From Pachypanchax playfairii (taxonomy: Eukaryota; Chordata; Actinopteri; Cyprinodontiformes; Aplocheilidae), in contig SSNP01000123.1 of the NCBI GenBank assembly GCA_006937955.1, forward strand, positions 972,083 through 1,036,082: 64,000 bases of DNA, read 5' to 3'. The number at the start of each line of letters is the position of its first letter. Position 1 is the stretch's first letter. A program made the translations under genes and the position numbers. This document shows, piece by piece, positions 21,228 through 32,391 of this stretch. Under the pieces are notes generated by a model. It was not told where the DNA came from. It did not search any database and saw only the letters and a program-made list of their open reading frames with translations.

Positions 21228-24200
21228 CTAAATAAGACATAACTTGGTGAGGATAAACTGTGTGTATCCTGTCAAGTCACTTTGTATTGGATAAGTGCAA
21301 AAGCTGTCCCATTGTTCCAAGATGGCTTCATTTTTACAGCGCAGTCTTCCCAGCATCTTTTCACAAGCAATATTTTCAGACATTTTTTCTGTCCACATTT
21401 TAATTGTGGGAATCTGAGGGTCCTTCCACAATTTTAGAATAAGACGGGCTCATGTCACCAGTCCAGTGTTTAACACTCTGAAGATATGTTTATTCAAAAG
21501 AGGTACCTCACTTTTATCTCCTAATAAACATAGTTTGGGTGATCTTGGCAAAGTACAAGGTAGCCAGCCCTGCATATAACTCAGAACGCTGTCCCATATT
21601 GGAGAGATTTTTGGGCATTCCCAGAGAGCATGTATCAAAGTACCCCAAGCTGTTTGACACTTCCAACATCTATCATCTCTGCCAATACCAATTCTGTAAA
21701 GTCTGGATCGTGTATAATAATATGTATTTAAAATTTTGTATTGAATAAATTTACCCTTGGCCTCTCTGATGTATAAGCCATTATTCAAAAGGATTGAATC
21801 CCATAAATCATCATCGATTTTGCAACGGAAATCTTTTTCCCATATTACTTTGAGGCTTTTACTTGTATCTTTTGAAATCCAGGGGCAAATATTGTACCAT
21901 TTTGAGGCTTTACATAATAGTGGGGGCAATTGCAGAAATGTCTCCACCGGGTTTTGCTCCTGTAATACCTTAACCTTTTCTTTTAAACAATCCCTTATTT
22001 GTAGGTATTTCCAAAAGTGACCAGGACCCTCTAAATTAAATTTGCATTTGATATCAGCATATGACATGAATACATCTCTATCCAATAAATCACCAACACT
22101 TCTTATCCCCTTCCGTAACCATTGTGTCCAATAGATAGTTTCTTTACCAATTTTAATTTTAGGATTATGCCACAAGGGGGCATATTTTTGAATATAAGGA
22201 GCAAGTTTATATTTCTTATGTACCTCCAACCATACCATCTTTGAAAATTTCAAGATAGGATTTTGTAACGTATTATCTTTACCTATTTTTTGTAGCAAAA
22301 TTTCAATTGGCGTGAATGGAGACGCCAGCTCTCGTTCTATGAGAATCCAGTCCAGATTGAGTTCCCCTGCCCAATGCTTGGCTAATCGAGACATTTCGAA
22401 AGAAATGCTATAGTGCTCTATATTGGGCAGGGCAAGTCCCCCTCCCTTTTTGGGTTGGTAAAGTCGATTAATATTGATTCAGGGTTTTCTACCATTCCAG
22501 AGAAAGTGCTTTATCATATTGTTATAGCTTAATATCAGTGGCCTTGGGATACACATAGGCAACATTCCCGTATAGTAATTAATAAGCGGGGCTATGACCA
22601 TTTTTACTGTATTAACTTTCCCCCATAAGGTTAAATTTAGCCTAGTCCATTTATCCAAATTTGTCTTAATTTTGTTTAGCAATTTACCTATATTATCAGC
22701 CATAATGTCATTAATATCTGGGTTCAATTCAATTCCAAGATATTTCATGCCTTTATCCATCCACTTAAAATTAAGACCCGATAATGAACCAGGACCACAT
22801 GTGTGGGAGACTGGCATGGCCTCAGATTTATGCCAATTTATTTTGTACCCAGAAAACACTGAATATTTATCAATAACATCTAGTAAGTTTGTAATAGAGT
22901 TTGTGGGGTCCTTACTCAACACCAAAATGTCATCTGCGTACAAAAACAATTTGTGTTCTCTGCCTCCCCCGTGTACACCCTTTATTTCTGAATTTTCTCT
23001 AATTTGAATGGCCAAGGGTTCCAAAAAGATAGTGAATAACAGTGGACTTAAATTGCATCCTTGACGAGTTGATCTGAAATATTAAAAAATGAAGAGAGTA
23101 TCCCATTTGTGAACACAGCTGCCTTTGGACATGAATATAAGGTTCTAATCCATTTGCAAAAGTTAACACCTATTCCAAATTTTACCAGGGCAGTGAACAT
23201 AAAAATCCATTCTACCCTGTCGAAAGCTTTCTGGGCATCTAAAGATACAGCCAACACAGGATCTTGATTATTTCTATTCGCCCATAAGAGATGCAGCAAA
23301 CTTCTCATATTATCAGCAGCAGATCTGTCCTTAATAAACCCCACCTGGTCTCTATGTATAATTTGAGGTAATACAGTCTCTAACCTTGTTGCTAATATTT
23401 TGGATAATATTTTACAATCAACATTTATTAAACTTATTGGTCTATAATTGGCTGGGTCAGTTAAATCGTTATCACCTTTTGGAATTAATGATATTACTGC
23501 CTCATTAAAGCGTTCAGGTAGTACCCCATATTCAAACGCTTCATGGAATACTTCTGTTAAGAATGGGCAAAGTACGTCCATGAACTTCTGGTAGAATTCA
23601 ACTGGAAATCCATCAATCCCTGGTGACCTTCCAGTTTTCATTGCACCAATGGCTTTTTTAACTTCATCCTCAATCAAAGGACCTTCCAATTTGTCCTTTC
23701 CCTCTTCTGAAATTTTTGGAAACGTTATTTTGTCGAAAAATGAATCTATTTGATCCATACCAACTGTGTTCTCAGATGTATATAAGTTTTGATAAAAGGT
23801 TTTAAAAACCCTATTAATATCTGATGAAGATGTAACTACTTTATCACCTGTTTTAATGGCAGTAATAGTATGTTGGTTATCCATTTTTTTAAGTTGTCGC
23901 GCTAATAACTTTCCAGTTTTTTCACCGTTTTCATAGAAATTAGTTTTAAGCCGGAAAAGAGCATATTCTGCTTTCCTGTTATAAAGGTCATGGAGACGGA
24001 ATTTAAGCTGACAGATTTCTTTAAATTTATTATCATCAAATTTTCAAGCCAATTGTTTATCCAGTATACCTATATGTTTTTCCAATATTTGGATCTTTTG
24101 TTTACTTTCTTTAACTTTACTTGAGCTATAACCTAAGCATTTGCCTCGGACAAATGCTTTCAAAGCATCCCATACAGTGGCCAGTTTGTCAGTAGACCCA

Positions 24201-25028
24201 ACATTCACCTCTAGAAAATACTTCATGTCCTCTCTGAGTATTGAAACAAATTTTTCATCCTGTAAAATGCTTGTGTTCAATCTCCATCTGCCTTTGCTCT
24301 TTATCTCAGCCTTTTATGTGCAGTTCCACAGGTGCATGGTCTGTTAATGCAATTACGCCTATTTCACAATTCCCTACTAAATCAACACATAGACTGGAAA
24401 TCAAAAAATAATCTATTCGGGAGTAGGTTTTGTGGGAGTGTGAATAAAAGGTGTATTTCTTTTCCAGAGGATGTACAAGTCTCCAAATATCCACAAAGCC
24501 AAGATCATCTTTTAGAGAGTTTAATGCTAATCCTGTTTTTGTGATTGAGGTTGTATTGATGGTACTTCTATCAATATGTTCATCTGGCACATTGTTAAAA
24601 TCTCCACCTAACAAAACGTTTCCATCTATGCTTCCCAACATCTTATTAATCTTGTGTATAAAATCAGGTTCATCCCTGTTTGGGGCATAGATATTGCACA
24701 GAACAACCTTGACTCCATTAATAAGTGCCTGGATACATAACAATCGTCCATCTTCATCCTTCAGTTGTTGTAATAGGACAAAATTGAGTCTTTTATGAAC
24801 GAGTATAACAACACCACGACTTTTACTTGATACTGAATTATGAAAAACTTTCCCAACCCAATCTCTTTTAAGCTTAAAGGCTTCATTTTCATTTTCAAAA
24901 TGGGTTTCTTGAATACAAGCAACATCAGTGTTAAGAGATTTAAGATAACTGAGTATTTTTTTCCTTTTAATTGGTGTGGCACAGCCATTTATGTTCCATG
25001 TCACAACCTTAACGTAACTATTGGCCAT
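21228..25028 (-). pseudogene. L1 ORF2: endonuclease, reverse transcriptase and C-terminal region, with stops and frameshifts
   Basis: The endonuclease (25,028-24,306) is open: VVTWNINGCATPIKRKKIL, CIQETHF, CNIYAPN, LLGGDFNNV, SRIDYFL and ALTDHAPVEL, so all APE signature blocks are present. After KG comes a TGA and frame change near 24,306, then an in-frame TGA at 24,044. RT follows with GRSPGIDGFPVEFYQK, NYRPISLIN and SLDAQKAFDRVEW. A frameshift near 23,075 falls just before RQGCNLSPLLF. Then come LFLYADDILV (YADD), a TGA at 22,479, a C-terminal region with CWKCQTAWGTLIHALW, and a TGA at 21,450. The last ORFs share one frame, so single substitutions account for those stops. Confidence 0.85.
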
Positions 25029-25379
25029 CGTTATTCCATACCAAGTTATATTGCACCATATTAAGTCTCAAATATTTAAATATGTTTTGACAGCGTAGGA
25101 TAATACGAAATGCAAATAAAATAAGTACCTCACCTTTAAAGTGTTTACCAGAACAAACAAAGAACAAAAATAAAAAATGTAGCACTGTACTAAAACAGAA
25201 CATGACAGTGTCAACGCCCTCCCGGCAAAGTCCTAGATCTCCGGTCCGTGTGAGTCCCGCAGACAGCGACCTCCTCTCCAGCTGTCCAGGCAGCACCACA
25301 GTGATTCCGATCCCATCTTGATAGCGTTACATTAAGTCTCGCTCCCATAAACAGCAACGAAGTTTGGCCAGTAAGATCA

Positions 25380-26258
25380 TTACTCCTCCTCCTCCTTTTC
25401 AATGTTATCCCGCACAAATTTCTCGGCTTCCTCAACGTCCTCAAAACTCTGCCGCTGGTCTCTCCATGTGAACCGGAGTGTCGCCGGGTGTGCCAGTGTA
25501 TGTTTCACCTGATGCTGCCACAGCGTCTTCATCGCGGGGGAGAAGAGCTTCCTTTGCGCCGCGCGCTCAGCTGTCATATCCTCGTAAAATGATAGGTGGC
25601 AGTTCTCCCATAGTATACACTTCTTTTGTTTGGCAACCATCAGGACTTTATGTCGTGCAGAGTAGCGGAGGAATCGCACAAATACAATGCGGGGGGACTG
25701 TCCAGGTTTGGGGCGCCGTTTCAGACTCCTGTGGCATCGCTCAATTTCGAACTCCTCTCCATGTAAGCCTAGACCGTCAGCGAGGATTTTCTTCACGCAG
25801 TCAGTTAGATTGCCACTCGCCCCTTGACTTTCCTTTAGTCCAACAAGTCGGACGTTCTTCCTACGACTCCTATTTTCCTGGTCGTCAACACGAGTGATAA
25901 GTTGCTGAAGCTTTTTAGCATATTTGCTGTTATCTCGAACCACATTAGCCATCTTGTCCTCCACATCCGAAATCCGAGCCTCTGCTTCGGTCATTCGTAT
26001 TTGTGTCGCATTCAGAGTATTTTTCAGTTCAGCCATTTCTGATTTAATAAATGAAACATCCGTTGCTACACCATTCAGCACGGCCCCCATTTTCGTCATC
26101 TCTGCAAATAAGACACTTATATCCATCTTCGGTTGCTCTTCTCGGCTGGCAGCGTCGACATTAGCATTGTTAGCTTTCTGAGGGCTAACATTAGCCTCCC
26201 CCAACGCAACTGTTGCCAAGCGTGTTTGTACGCTCTTTTTCTTTTGACTCGCGGCCAT
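25380..26258 (-). CDS. L1 ORF1p-like RNA-binding protein
   Basis: 292 codons, intact. The N-terminus is basic (MAASQKKKSVQTRL). Residues of about 60-130 form a heptad-rich coiled coil (MAELKNTLNATQIRMTEAEA), the trimerisation region of L1 ORF1p. An RRM-like block follows with KNVRLVGLKE and later SPRIVFVRFLRYSARHKVL. The C-terminal domain includes LSFYEDMTAERAAQRK and ends EKEEEE. The protein binds the element's own RNA in the ribonucleoprotein used for retrotransposition. ORF1 remains open while ORF2 of the same element is dead, so it is probably a chance survivor. Confidence 0.85.
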   Translation of the reverse strand: MAASQKKKSVQTRLATVALGEANVSPQKANNANVDAASREEQPKMDISVLFAEMTKMGAVLNGVATDVSFIKSEMAELKNTLNATQIRMTEAEARISDVEDKMANVVRDNSKYAKKLQQLITRVDDQENRSRRKNVRLVGLKESQGASGNLTDCVKKILADGLGLHGEEFEIERCHRSLKRRPKPGQSPRIVFVRFLRYSARHKVLMVAKQKKCILWENCHLSFYEDMTAERAAQRKLFSPAMKTLWQHQVKHTLAHPATLRFTWRDQRQSFEDVEEAEKFVRDNIEKEEEE

Positions 26259-26410
26259 ACTTTCACAAAAACTTAAAACTCTGCAACTTCAAAGAGTTAC
26301 TAGTGTCCATTAGAGTACCTTTTGGGAGAGTGTTAGTTGTTTAAATTCTGTATTATGTTGACGGGGTTTGGAGATCTCCTACGACGCAGCCATTCCCTGG
26401 TACCTCACCA

Positions 26411-26506
26411 CGTGACTCCAGTATTTAATGTTTATTTTAGCTATTCTTTTTAACTTAGAGAAACTCACCTAATGACAAAGTAGGATCTAGTTCAGCTAAT
26501 AGCTCA
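26411..26506. other. Short spacer between L1 5' end and palindromic MITE
   Basis: No feature seen; it ends at the TTAA target of the MITE. Confidence 0.4.
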
Positions 26507-26510
26507 TTAA

Positions 26511-27129
26511 AGAAGAACGCCCGTTTTTTGCAATTGGGGCCTTATTTATTCTGTGAGATGTGTTTTACTCGTCATCAGTGGTACTTTTTTGCGATTTGGA
26601 TTCGTCTTGGAGATTTTTGATTCACACGGCAAACACCTAAACGCCAATAAACAAGAGTCGGTTGGGCCTGCGTTCGCCGACTCTAAATCGGTTTAAAATC
26701 AGTTCAAATCCGTTATTTATTTAATCTGGCCATTTAGATACTCTATTGTTTATTCCGTTCCAGTGCCATCTTGAATCCTGCGCTCATAGAAATGATATTT
26801 TTTACAGTGACGGGAGAGTGACGTCATCTCTCCGCGCGCCCATTCTATTGGTGCAGTGGCTTAGCTTCCTAAAAAATATAATTTCTATGAGCGCAGGATT
26901 CAAAATGGCACTGGAACGGAAAAAACAATAGAGTATCCTAATGGCCAGATTAAAAAAATAACAAATTTGAACTGATTTTAAACCGATTTAGGGTGGCGTT
27001 TAGGTGTTTGCCGTGTGAATCAAAAATCTCCGAGACGAATCCGAATCGCAAAAAAGTACCACTGATGACGAGTAAAACACATCTCACAGAATAAATAAGG
27101 CCCCAATTGCAAAAAACGGGCGTTCTCCT
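26511..27129. mobile_element. Near-palindromic MITE flanked by TTAA
   Basis: The ends AGAAGAACGCCCG and AGGAGAACGCCCG (inverted) are directly flanked by TTAA at 26,507-26,510 and 27,130-27,133, the target duplication of piggyBac- and Kolobok-type elements. The arms continue as inverted repeats for roughly 260-290 bp each. They share 'caattggggccttatttatt', 'gtgttttactcgtcatcagt' and 'gcgctcatagaaat', and leave a loop of only about 65 bp (about 26,807-26,871). The left arm has an extra segment of about 35 bp at 26,647-26,682. Transcribed RNA would fold into one long hairpin. Confidence 0.9.
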
Positions 27130-27133
27130 TTAA

Positions 27134-29170
27134 CAACTATTTAAATCTGGGAATGTGATATCACAAAATATTACTCTGTTAGCATGACTGAAAATTTAAA
27201 TTAAAGGTGGAACATGAACACCACAACAACAGAACTAAACCTTCAGCCATCTGGGTGCCAGGCTCGTTAACCCTCCCACGTGTGCTCCGATGCCGAGGTC
27301 GACCAATATTCCTCACCAAACCCACTCTGATCCCCGGTCTGAGGTCCTGGGAATTAAAACCACAACCAGCCAGGCATCATAATGTGAGGGCTACAGTGAT
27401 TATTAAGTGTGTGGTCACAAACTACTATAAACTTTACTCCAGTTCTGCAGCCTCTTCCTTTTGCTGCAGATTCCCTTTGAGTGGCGTCACTCAGCTCCTT
27501 ACTGTTAAATAACAGATAGAACACCACTTGAAAATGACCAGTAAAATCATTTGAAGTACACTATGAAAAAGGAAGACTGCGACTGCGATACAATGAAAAA
27601 TAGTTCTTTGATGCACTGGCTAGTTGTCCAGCTGCCTTTTGCTTTTTTTTTCATTCATCTGCATTTATTTTTCTGCCTCTGACAGATTTACATGTACACC
27701 TAATGCGCCTGAGGTGCCTACAGGCTATTAGAGGGGTCCATAACCTCGGCAAAGATTTTTGCTCCGCAGTGCTCTGTCTATTCATTGTATCTTTGTACTC
27801 ACGCTCTCTTATGCCACAGCCCCGAGACAGTGTGGGAGCTGTTCAGAGAGCAGGAATGCAGGAGGAGAGCTCAGTGCTCAGCTTCTGGAAGAAACCGAGG
27901 CAGGAAAGGGGGATTTTTCCTTGTATGAGGTCATGGGTGATGGCACTCCCAGAGCGGGAGCTCGTGGCTGACACGCCCCTGACCTCCTTCTGCTGACACA
28001 AACACTTAGCTGGAGAGGAGAGAGTCCATATAAGTGAGGAGATGACATCTAGTTTTCATCTGAGCCATTACACCCCAGCTAATCTCAAAATCCAGATTGT
28101 TTGGTTTTTGTCAACACATCACATACAATAGCCAGCTCTGCTTGAGGTTCCAGCAGACCAATTTAGAGAGCTTGGCCATGAGAAAATCTCAAATAAAATC
28201 TACCCGTTGCTGGCTCAGAGATCGAGGTGATTAATATACTACAACTAGCCTGCTCAGCAAAGACGTGTGCTTACACAACTGATTCAACACCAGTGTTGTG
28301 TCATTTTGAGGAGTGATCTGATTTGTATTACTCAACTGAATAGATAAGGACTCCTGATTTGTAGAGCAGCTGTCGAGACAGCCGAATGATGTTTATTGTG
28401 ATTAGTCAGCCCTCTCTTCACCTCTCTGAGTCATGGTGACCAGCATTCTGTGGCTATATGCTTCAGTGTGAAAAATACTTTTCTTCCCTAAGCCTCTTTC
28501 TTCAGTGTGGATTTCGGGAATGAACCAAAGCTGTGTCGGTGCATAATTGGGGCCCCTGTCTGAATGTGACACATCTCTGTGGGAGCGGTTGTTGTTTTTA
28601 TACATCCTCTGATCCACCCCCTGTGGGCTGCAATAATCTGGAGGCTGTTTAGATCGCTGCATACAGTTTCATCAAAAACTAACTGACACATCAAGTAACA
28701 ACCGCCAGTCCTGCGGGGCTATGTTTTGACTGTCTGTGGTAGACCAGTGCTAACAGTCACTACAGGTGTCTGGTGTTGTGAGGACAGGATTTAAGAATTG
28801 GACATTTTCAGATGGATATTACACTGATAGACTGGCAGCCTCTCATGGGTGTTACCCTGCCTTTCACCCAATGACCGCAGTAGACAGGGGGTACAAAAAA
28901 TTGAGATATTACAATGATGCAGCTCAGGAAAACTCTAGAGTAACATAGTGTAGACGTTTTTTCCCATTTCTACTTTTTTTTACCAGAAAGTGAGGATGAT
29001 GGTTATCAACACTTCCAAAGATTATGTCTGAGCAATATCTGAAGAGTGAAAATAACATGATGAAAGAATTGAACTTTTACAAAATAACTTTTAAAACTTT
29101 AAACTCCAGTTTTGAAACTTGTCTAAGTGGACACTCACCAAAAAACATGTTCAGCTTCATAGTTGACATT
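27134..29170. other. No gene seen
   Basis: A segment at about 27,275-27,345 (with 'aggtcgaccaatat') recurs inverted at about 35,487-35,560, so a short dispersed repeat lies there. The remainder shows no coding, RNA or transposon signature that I recognise. Confidence 0.45.
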
Positions 29171-29878
29171 AGCTACGTTTACATGGGCACATTTAATCGG
29201 AATAAACGCCCAATCGGATAAAAAAGACGTCATGTAAACATGTCAACCCGAATGTTTTGATCTGATGCAGCCTGATCCGAAAGAAATTTACTTCCGATCG
29301 AGAGGGGTGGTTTTGTCCGATCTTCATTCGGATAGACGTGCATGTACACACCCATTCGGAAAGAAAGGGTGAAAAGAGCCCTTTGCGCATGCGTACAACT
29401 TCAGCGTGACGTCTTTCCACTTTCGCAGACTCAAGTAGAAAACATAGCGGGAGGTAAACAGAATTGGTCTGCTGGTGCAGTCATCCTGTCATCCCGCTCT
29501 CCTCTCCTGTGGTGGAGGAGCAGTAGCAATATGTATTCAGCCGCTAGCTTGGTTAATGCGACCAGTAAAAACCCAAACATAAAGGTAATCACCCGCAGAA
29601 GGTTCATATTGGGGAAAACGTGAGTCAGCTCGAGCACACGATGGGGCGGGAAAGACGTGCAGAAAGGACGGAGTTTGTTTACTTTTTTTTCTTCCCCCGG
29701 AAAGACAACTCGCTGTGCGCATGCTCAACTCATTTAACCTGATTGAGTGCTTGGTGCATGTGTACTCATGGCATGATCAGATCATTTCAGTTAGTGTCCA
29801 TGTAAACAGGGATTTGGGAATTCAGATCGACCAAGATTTTAATCAGATTGGGGAAATTTGGCGCATGTAAACGTAGCC
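29171..29878. mobile_element. 0.7-kb MITE with AGCTACGTTTACATG ends, copy 2
   Basis: Same ends, orientation and block order as 5857-6563, beginning AGCTACGTTTACATGGGCAC and ending GCATGTAAACGTAGCC. Differences are scattered single bases, so the two are independent insertions of one family rather than one segmental duplication. The flanks differ. Confidence 0.8.
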
Positions 29879-30784
29879 ACTATGTAGATGCCTCAGATGG
29901 CTTTACAATGGATTAAATAACTTCAGTAATTCGGGTCGCAGCTGGAAGTGGTGTTTTGGTGATTTATGCTGCTCTGATGAAAAATGCTGCCATAGTGCAA
30001 ATTGACAACTTATTTCATAACGAGATGTTATTCAAAGTTTATACAGTATTCTTGTTTATGGCAAGTGTGCCCTGTTAATAATTTAAGCATATCTTTATGA
30101 TCCTTCTCTGATATTTTCCATATAAAAGCTCTTTGGGTCCTTATCGACCATTGTTGGGTCCTTCTCCTCTGCGTGTGCAAAGAAAGTAAAAGAAAGTGTG
30201 CATGCAAAGAAAGTAAAAATAATATTAACTGTTCCTGTCCTGGGAGAATTTATTTGATAGGTAAAATGTATTTATGGAAAAATGTAGAAACAAAAATAAA
30301 CAATAAATCTGTTTATTGAAGTCAAGACTGTGGAACGGCACATGTGCAGAAGGAATCAGTAGCACATCTCAAAAGGTAGCAAATATCAACAGAACACCGG
30401 TTCGAGAAACAGCCATCTGAGAGGGCGCATGGAAGAAGTTCCTCTACTCAAAAAAAAACATGATTTTTTCCAAATAGAACATGTGCAAAACACAAATTAA
30501 TGTTCCTTTTGATGGGGATATGCCAATACACGTTTACATAATATTTGGGTTAGAAAAGGGGTATCCCAGGTCTCATATTTGGGATTTAAAAAACCCGGAC
30601 ATGAGCATATTCAGGTTTTTGCCAGTGTTTATGGCATGCATAACCGAGTTATTGCTAATATCCCAGTTTTGAACAGGTTATAGGCTGCATGTCACTGTTA
30701 TCCACACTCGTTTAAAATCAATCAGAACTCACTATTGTCCAAATCTCCCGGTAAAGCCCCACTGGCCTAGGCCTCTGGCACACA
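29879..30784. other. No gene seen
   Basis: A+T-rich. The segment at about 30,480-30,700 has a repeat-like look, but I cannot classify it. Confidence 0.4.
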
Positions 30785-30786
30785 TA

Positions 30787-32389
30787 CAGTGGGGCAAAAA
30801 AGTATTTAGTCAGCCACCAATTGTGTAAGTTCTCCCACTTAAAAAGATCAGAGAGGCCTGTAATTTTCATCATAGGTATACCTCAACTATGAGAGACAAA
30901 ATGAGGAAAAAAAAATCCAGAAAATCACATTGTCTGATTTTTAAAGAATTTATTTGCAAATTATGGTGGAAAATAAGTATTTGGTCACCTACAAACAAGT
31001 AAGATTTCTGGCTTTCACAGACCTGTAACTTCTTTAAGAGGCTCCTCGGTCCTCCACTCGTTACCTGTATTAATGGCACCTGTGTGAACTCGTTATCAGT
31101 ATAAAAGACACCTGTCCACAACCTCAAACAGTCACGCTCCAAACTCCACTATGGCCAAGACCAAAGAGCTGTCAAAGGACACCAGAAACAAAATTGTAGA
31201 CCTTCACCAGGCTGGGAAGACTGAATCTGCAATAGGTAAGCAGCTTGGTGTGAAGAAATCAACTGTGGGAGCAATTATTAGAAAATGGAAGACATACAAG
31301 ACCACTGATAATCTCCCTCGATCTGGGGCTCCACGCAAGATCTCACCCCGTGGGGTCAAAATGATCACAAGAACGGTGAGCAAAAATCCCAGAACCACAC
31401 GGAGGGACCTAGTGAATGACCTGCAGAGAGCTGGGACCAAAGTAACAAAGGCTACCATCAGTAACACACTACGCCGCCAGGGACTCAAATCCTGCAGTGC
31501 CAGACGTGTCCCCCTGCTGAAGCCAGGACACGTCCAGGCCCGTCTGCGGTTTGCTAGAGAGCATTTGGATGATCCAGAAGAGGATTGGGAGAACATCATA
31601 TGGTCAGATGAAACCAAAATAGAACTTTTTGGTAGAAACTCAACTTGTCGTGTTTGGAGGGGAAAGAATGCTGAGTTGGATCCAAAGAACACCATACCTA
31701 CTGTAAAGCATGGGGGTGGAAACATCATGCTTTGGGGCTGTTTTTCTGCAAGGGGACCAGGACGACTGATCCGTGTAAAGGAAAGAATGAATGGGGCCAT
31801 GTATCGTAAGATTTTGAGTGAAAACCTCCTTCCATCAGCAAGGGCATTGAAAATGAGACGTGGCTGGGTCTTTCAGCATGACAATGATCCCAAACACACC
31901 GCCCAGGCAACGAAGGAGTGGCTTCGTAAGAAGCATTTCAAGGTCCTGGAGTGGCCTAGCCAGTCTCCAGATCTCAACCCCATAGAAAATCTCTGGAGGG
32001 AGTTGAAAGTCCGTGTTGCCCAGCGTCAGCCCCAAAACATCACTGCTCTAGAGGAGATCTGCATGGAGGAATGGGCCAAAATACCAGCAACAGTGTGTGA
32101 AAACCTTGTGAAGACTTACAGAAAACGTTTGACCTCTGTCATTGCCAACAAAGGCTATATAACAAAGTATTGAGATTAACTTTTGTTATTGACCAAATAC
32201 TTATTTTCCACCATAATTTGCAAATAAATTCTTTAAAAATCAGACAATGTGATTTTCTGGATTTTTTTTCCTCATTTTGTCTCTCATAGTTGAGGTATAC
32301 CTATGATGAAAATTACAGGCCTCTCTGATCTGTTTAAGTGGGAGAACTTACACAATTGGTGGCTGACTAAATACTTTTTTGCCCCACTG
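30787..32389 (+). mobile_element. Structurally intact Tc1 transposon
   Basis: The element is 1603 bp and sits between TA dinucleotides (30,785-30,786 and 32,390-32,391). Its inverted repeats are about 200 bp long and begin CAGTGGGGCAAAAAAGTATT. Each arm carries two direct-repeat cores, an outer AGTATTTAGTCA and an inner AGTATTTGGTCA. That is the IR/DR arrangement of Sleeping Beauty-type Tc1 elements, where each arm has two transposase sites. The 5' arm runs to about 30,985 and the 3' arm starts at about 32,185. One complete transposase gene lies between. Related copies are at 12,413-14,984 and 44,690-46,290. Confidence 0.95.
31151..32173 (+). CDS. Tc1 transposase, full-length and uninterrupted
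   Basis: 340 codons, the usual Tc1 length. It catalyses cut-and-paste transposition at TA sites in the nucleus. Residues of about 8-50 form the first helix-turn-helix (ESAIGKQLGVKKSTVGAII). A basic linker with SGAPRK follows, then a second helix-turn-helix at about 73-115 (NPRTTRRDLVNDLQ). The catalytic triad is D153 (IWSDETKIELFG), D244 (HDNDPKHT) and E279 (NPIENLWRELK), with 34 residues between the last two: DD34E. The glycine-rich loop KHGGGNIMLWGCFSARG is present. Q at residue 249 is R in both other copies. The start follows a 365-bp leader consisting of the 5' arm and a short spacer, and no upstream ATG is in frame. Nothing visible prevents function. Confidence 0.93.
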   Translation: MAKTKELSKDTRNKIVDLHQAGKTESAIGKQLGVKKSTVGAIIRKWKTYKTTDNLPRSGAPRKISPRGVKMITRTVSKNPRTTRRDLVNDLQRAGTKVTKATISNTLRRQGLKSCSARRVPLLKPGHVQARLRFAREHLDDPEEDWENIIWSDETKIELFGRNSTCRVWRGKNAELDPKNTIPTVKHGGGNIMLWGCFSARGPGRLIRVKERMNGAMYRKILSENLLPSARALKMRRGWVFQHDNDPKHTAQATKEWLRKKHFKVLEWPSQSPDLNPIENLWRELKVRVAQRQPQNITALEEICMEEWAKIPATVCENLVKTYRKRLTSVIANKGYITKY

Positions 32390-32391
32390 TA

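Larger units (their letters stand above)
21150..26410 (-). mobile_element. Near full-length L1-clade (Swimmer-like) LINE, inactivated
   Basis: The minus strand carries, 5' to 3', a short 5' UTR (about 26,410-26,259), ORF1 (26,258-25,380), a spacer of about 350 bp, ORF2 (25,028-21,228) and a short 3' UTR ending in an A/T-rich tail at about 21,150. A two-ORF layout with a coiled-coil/RRM ORF1 and an APE-RT ORF2 is the L1 arrangement. Length is about 5.3 kb. ORF1 is intact and ORF2 is broken in several places. Confidence 0.85.

Noticed and set aside
30870..31142. Minus-strand 84-90 codon frame repeated near each Tc1 5' arm
   Set aside because: It lies within the terminal inverted repeat and spacer; its conservation is explained by the element's DNA.
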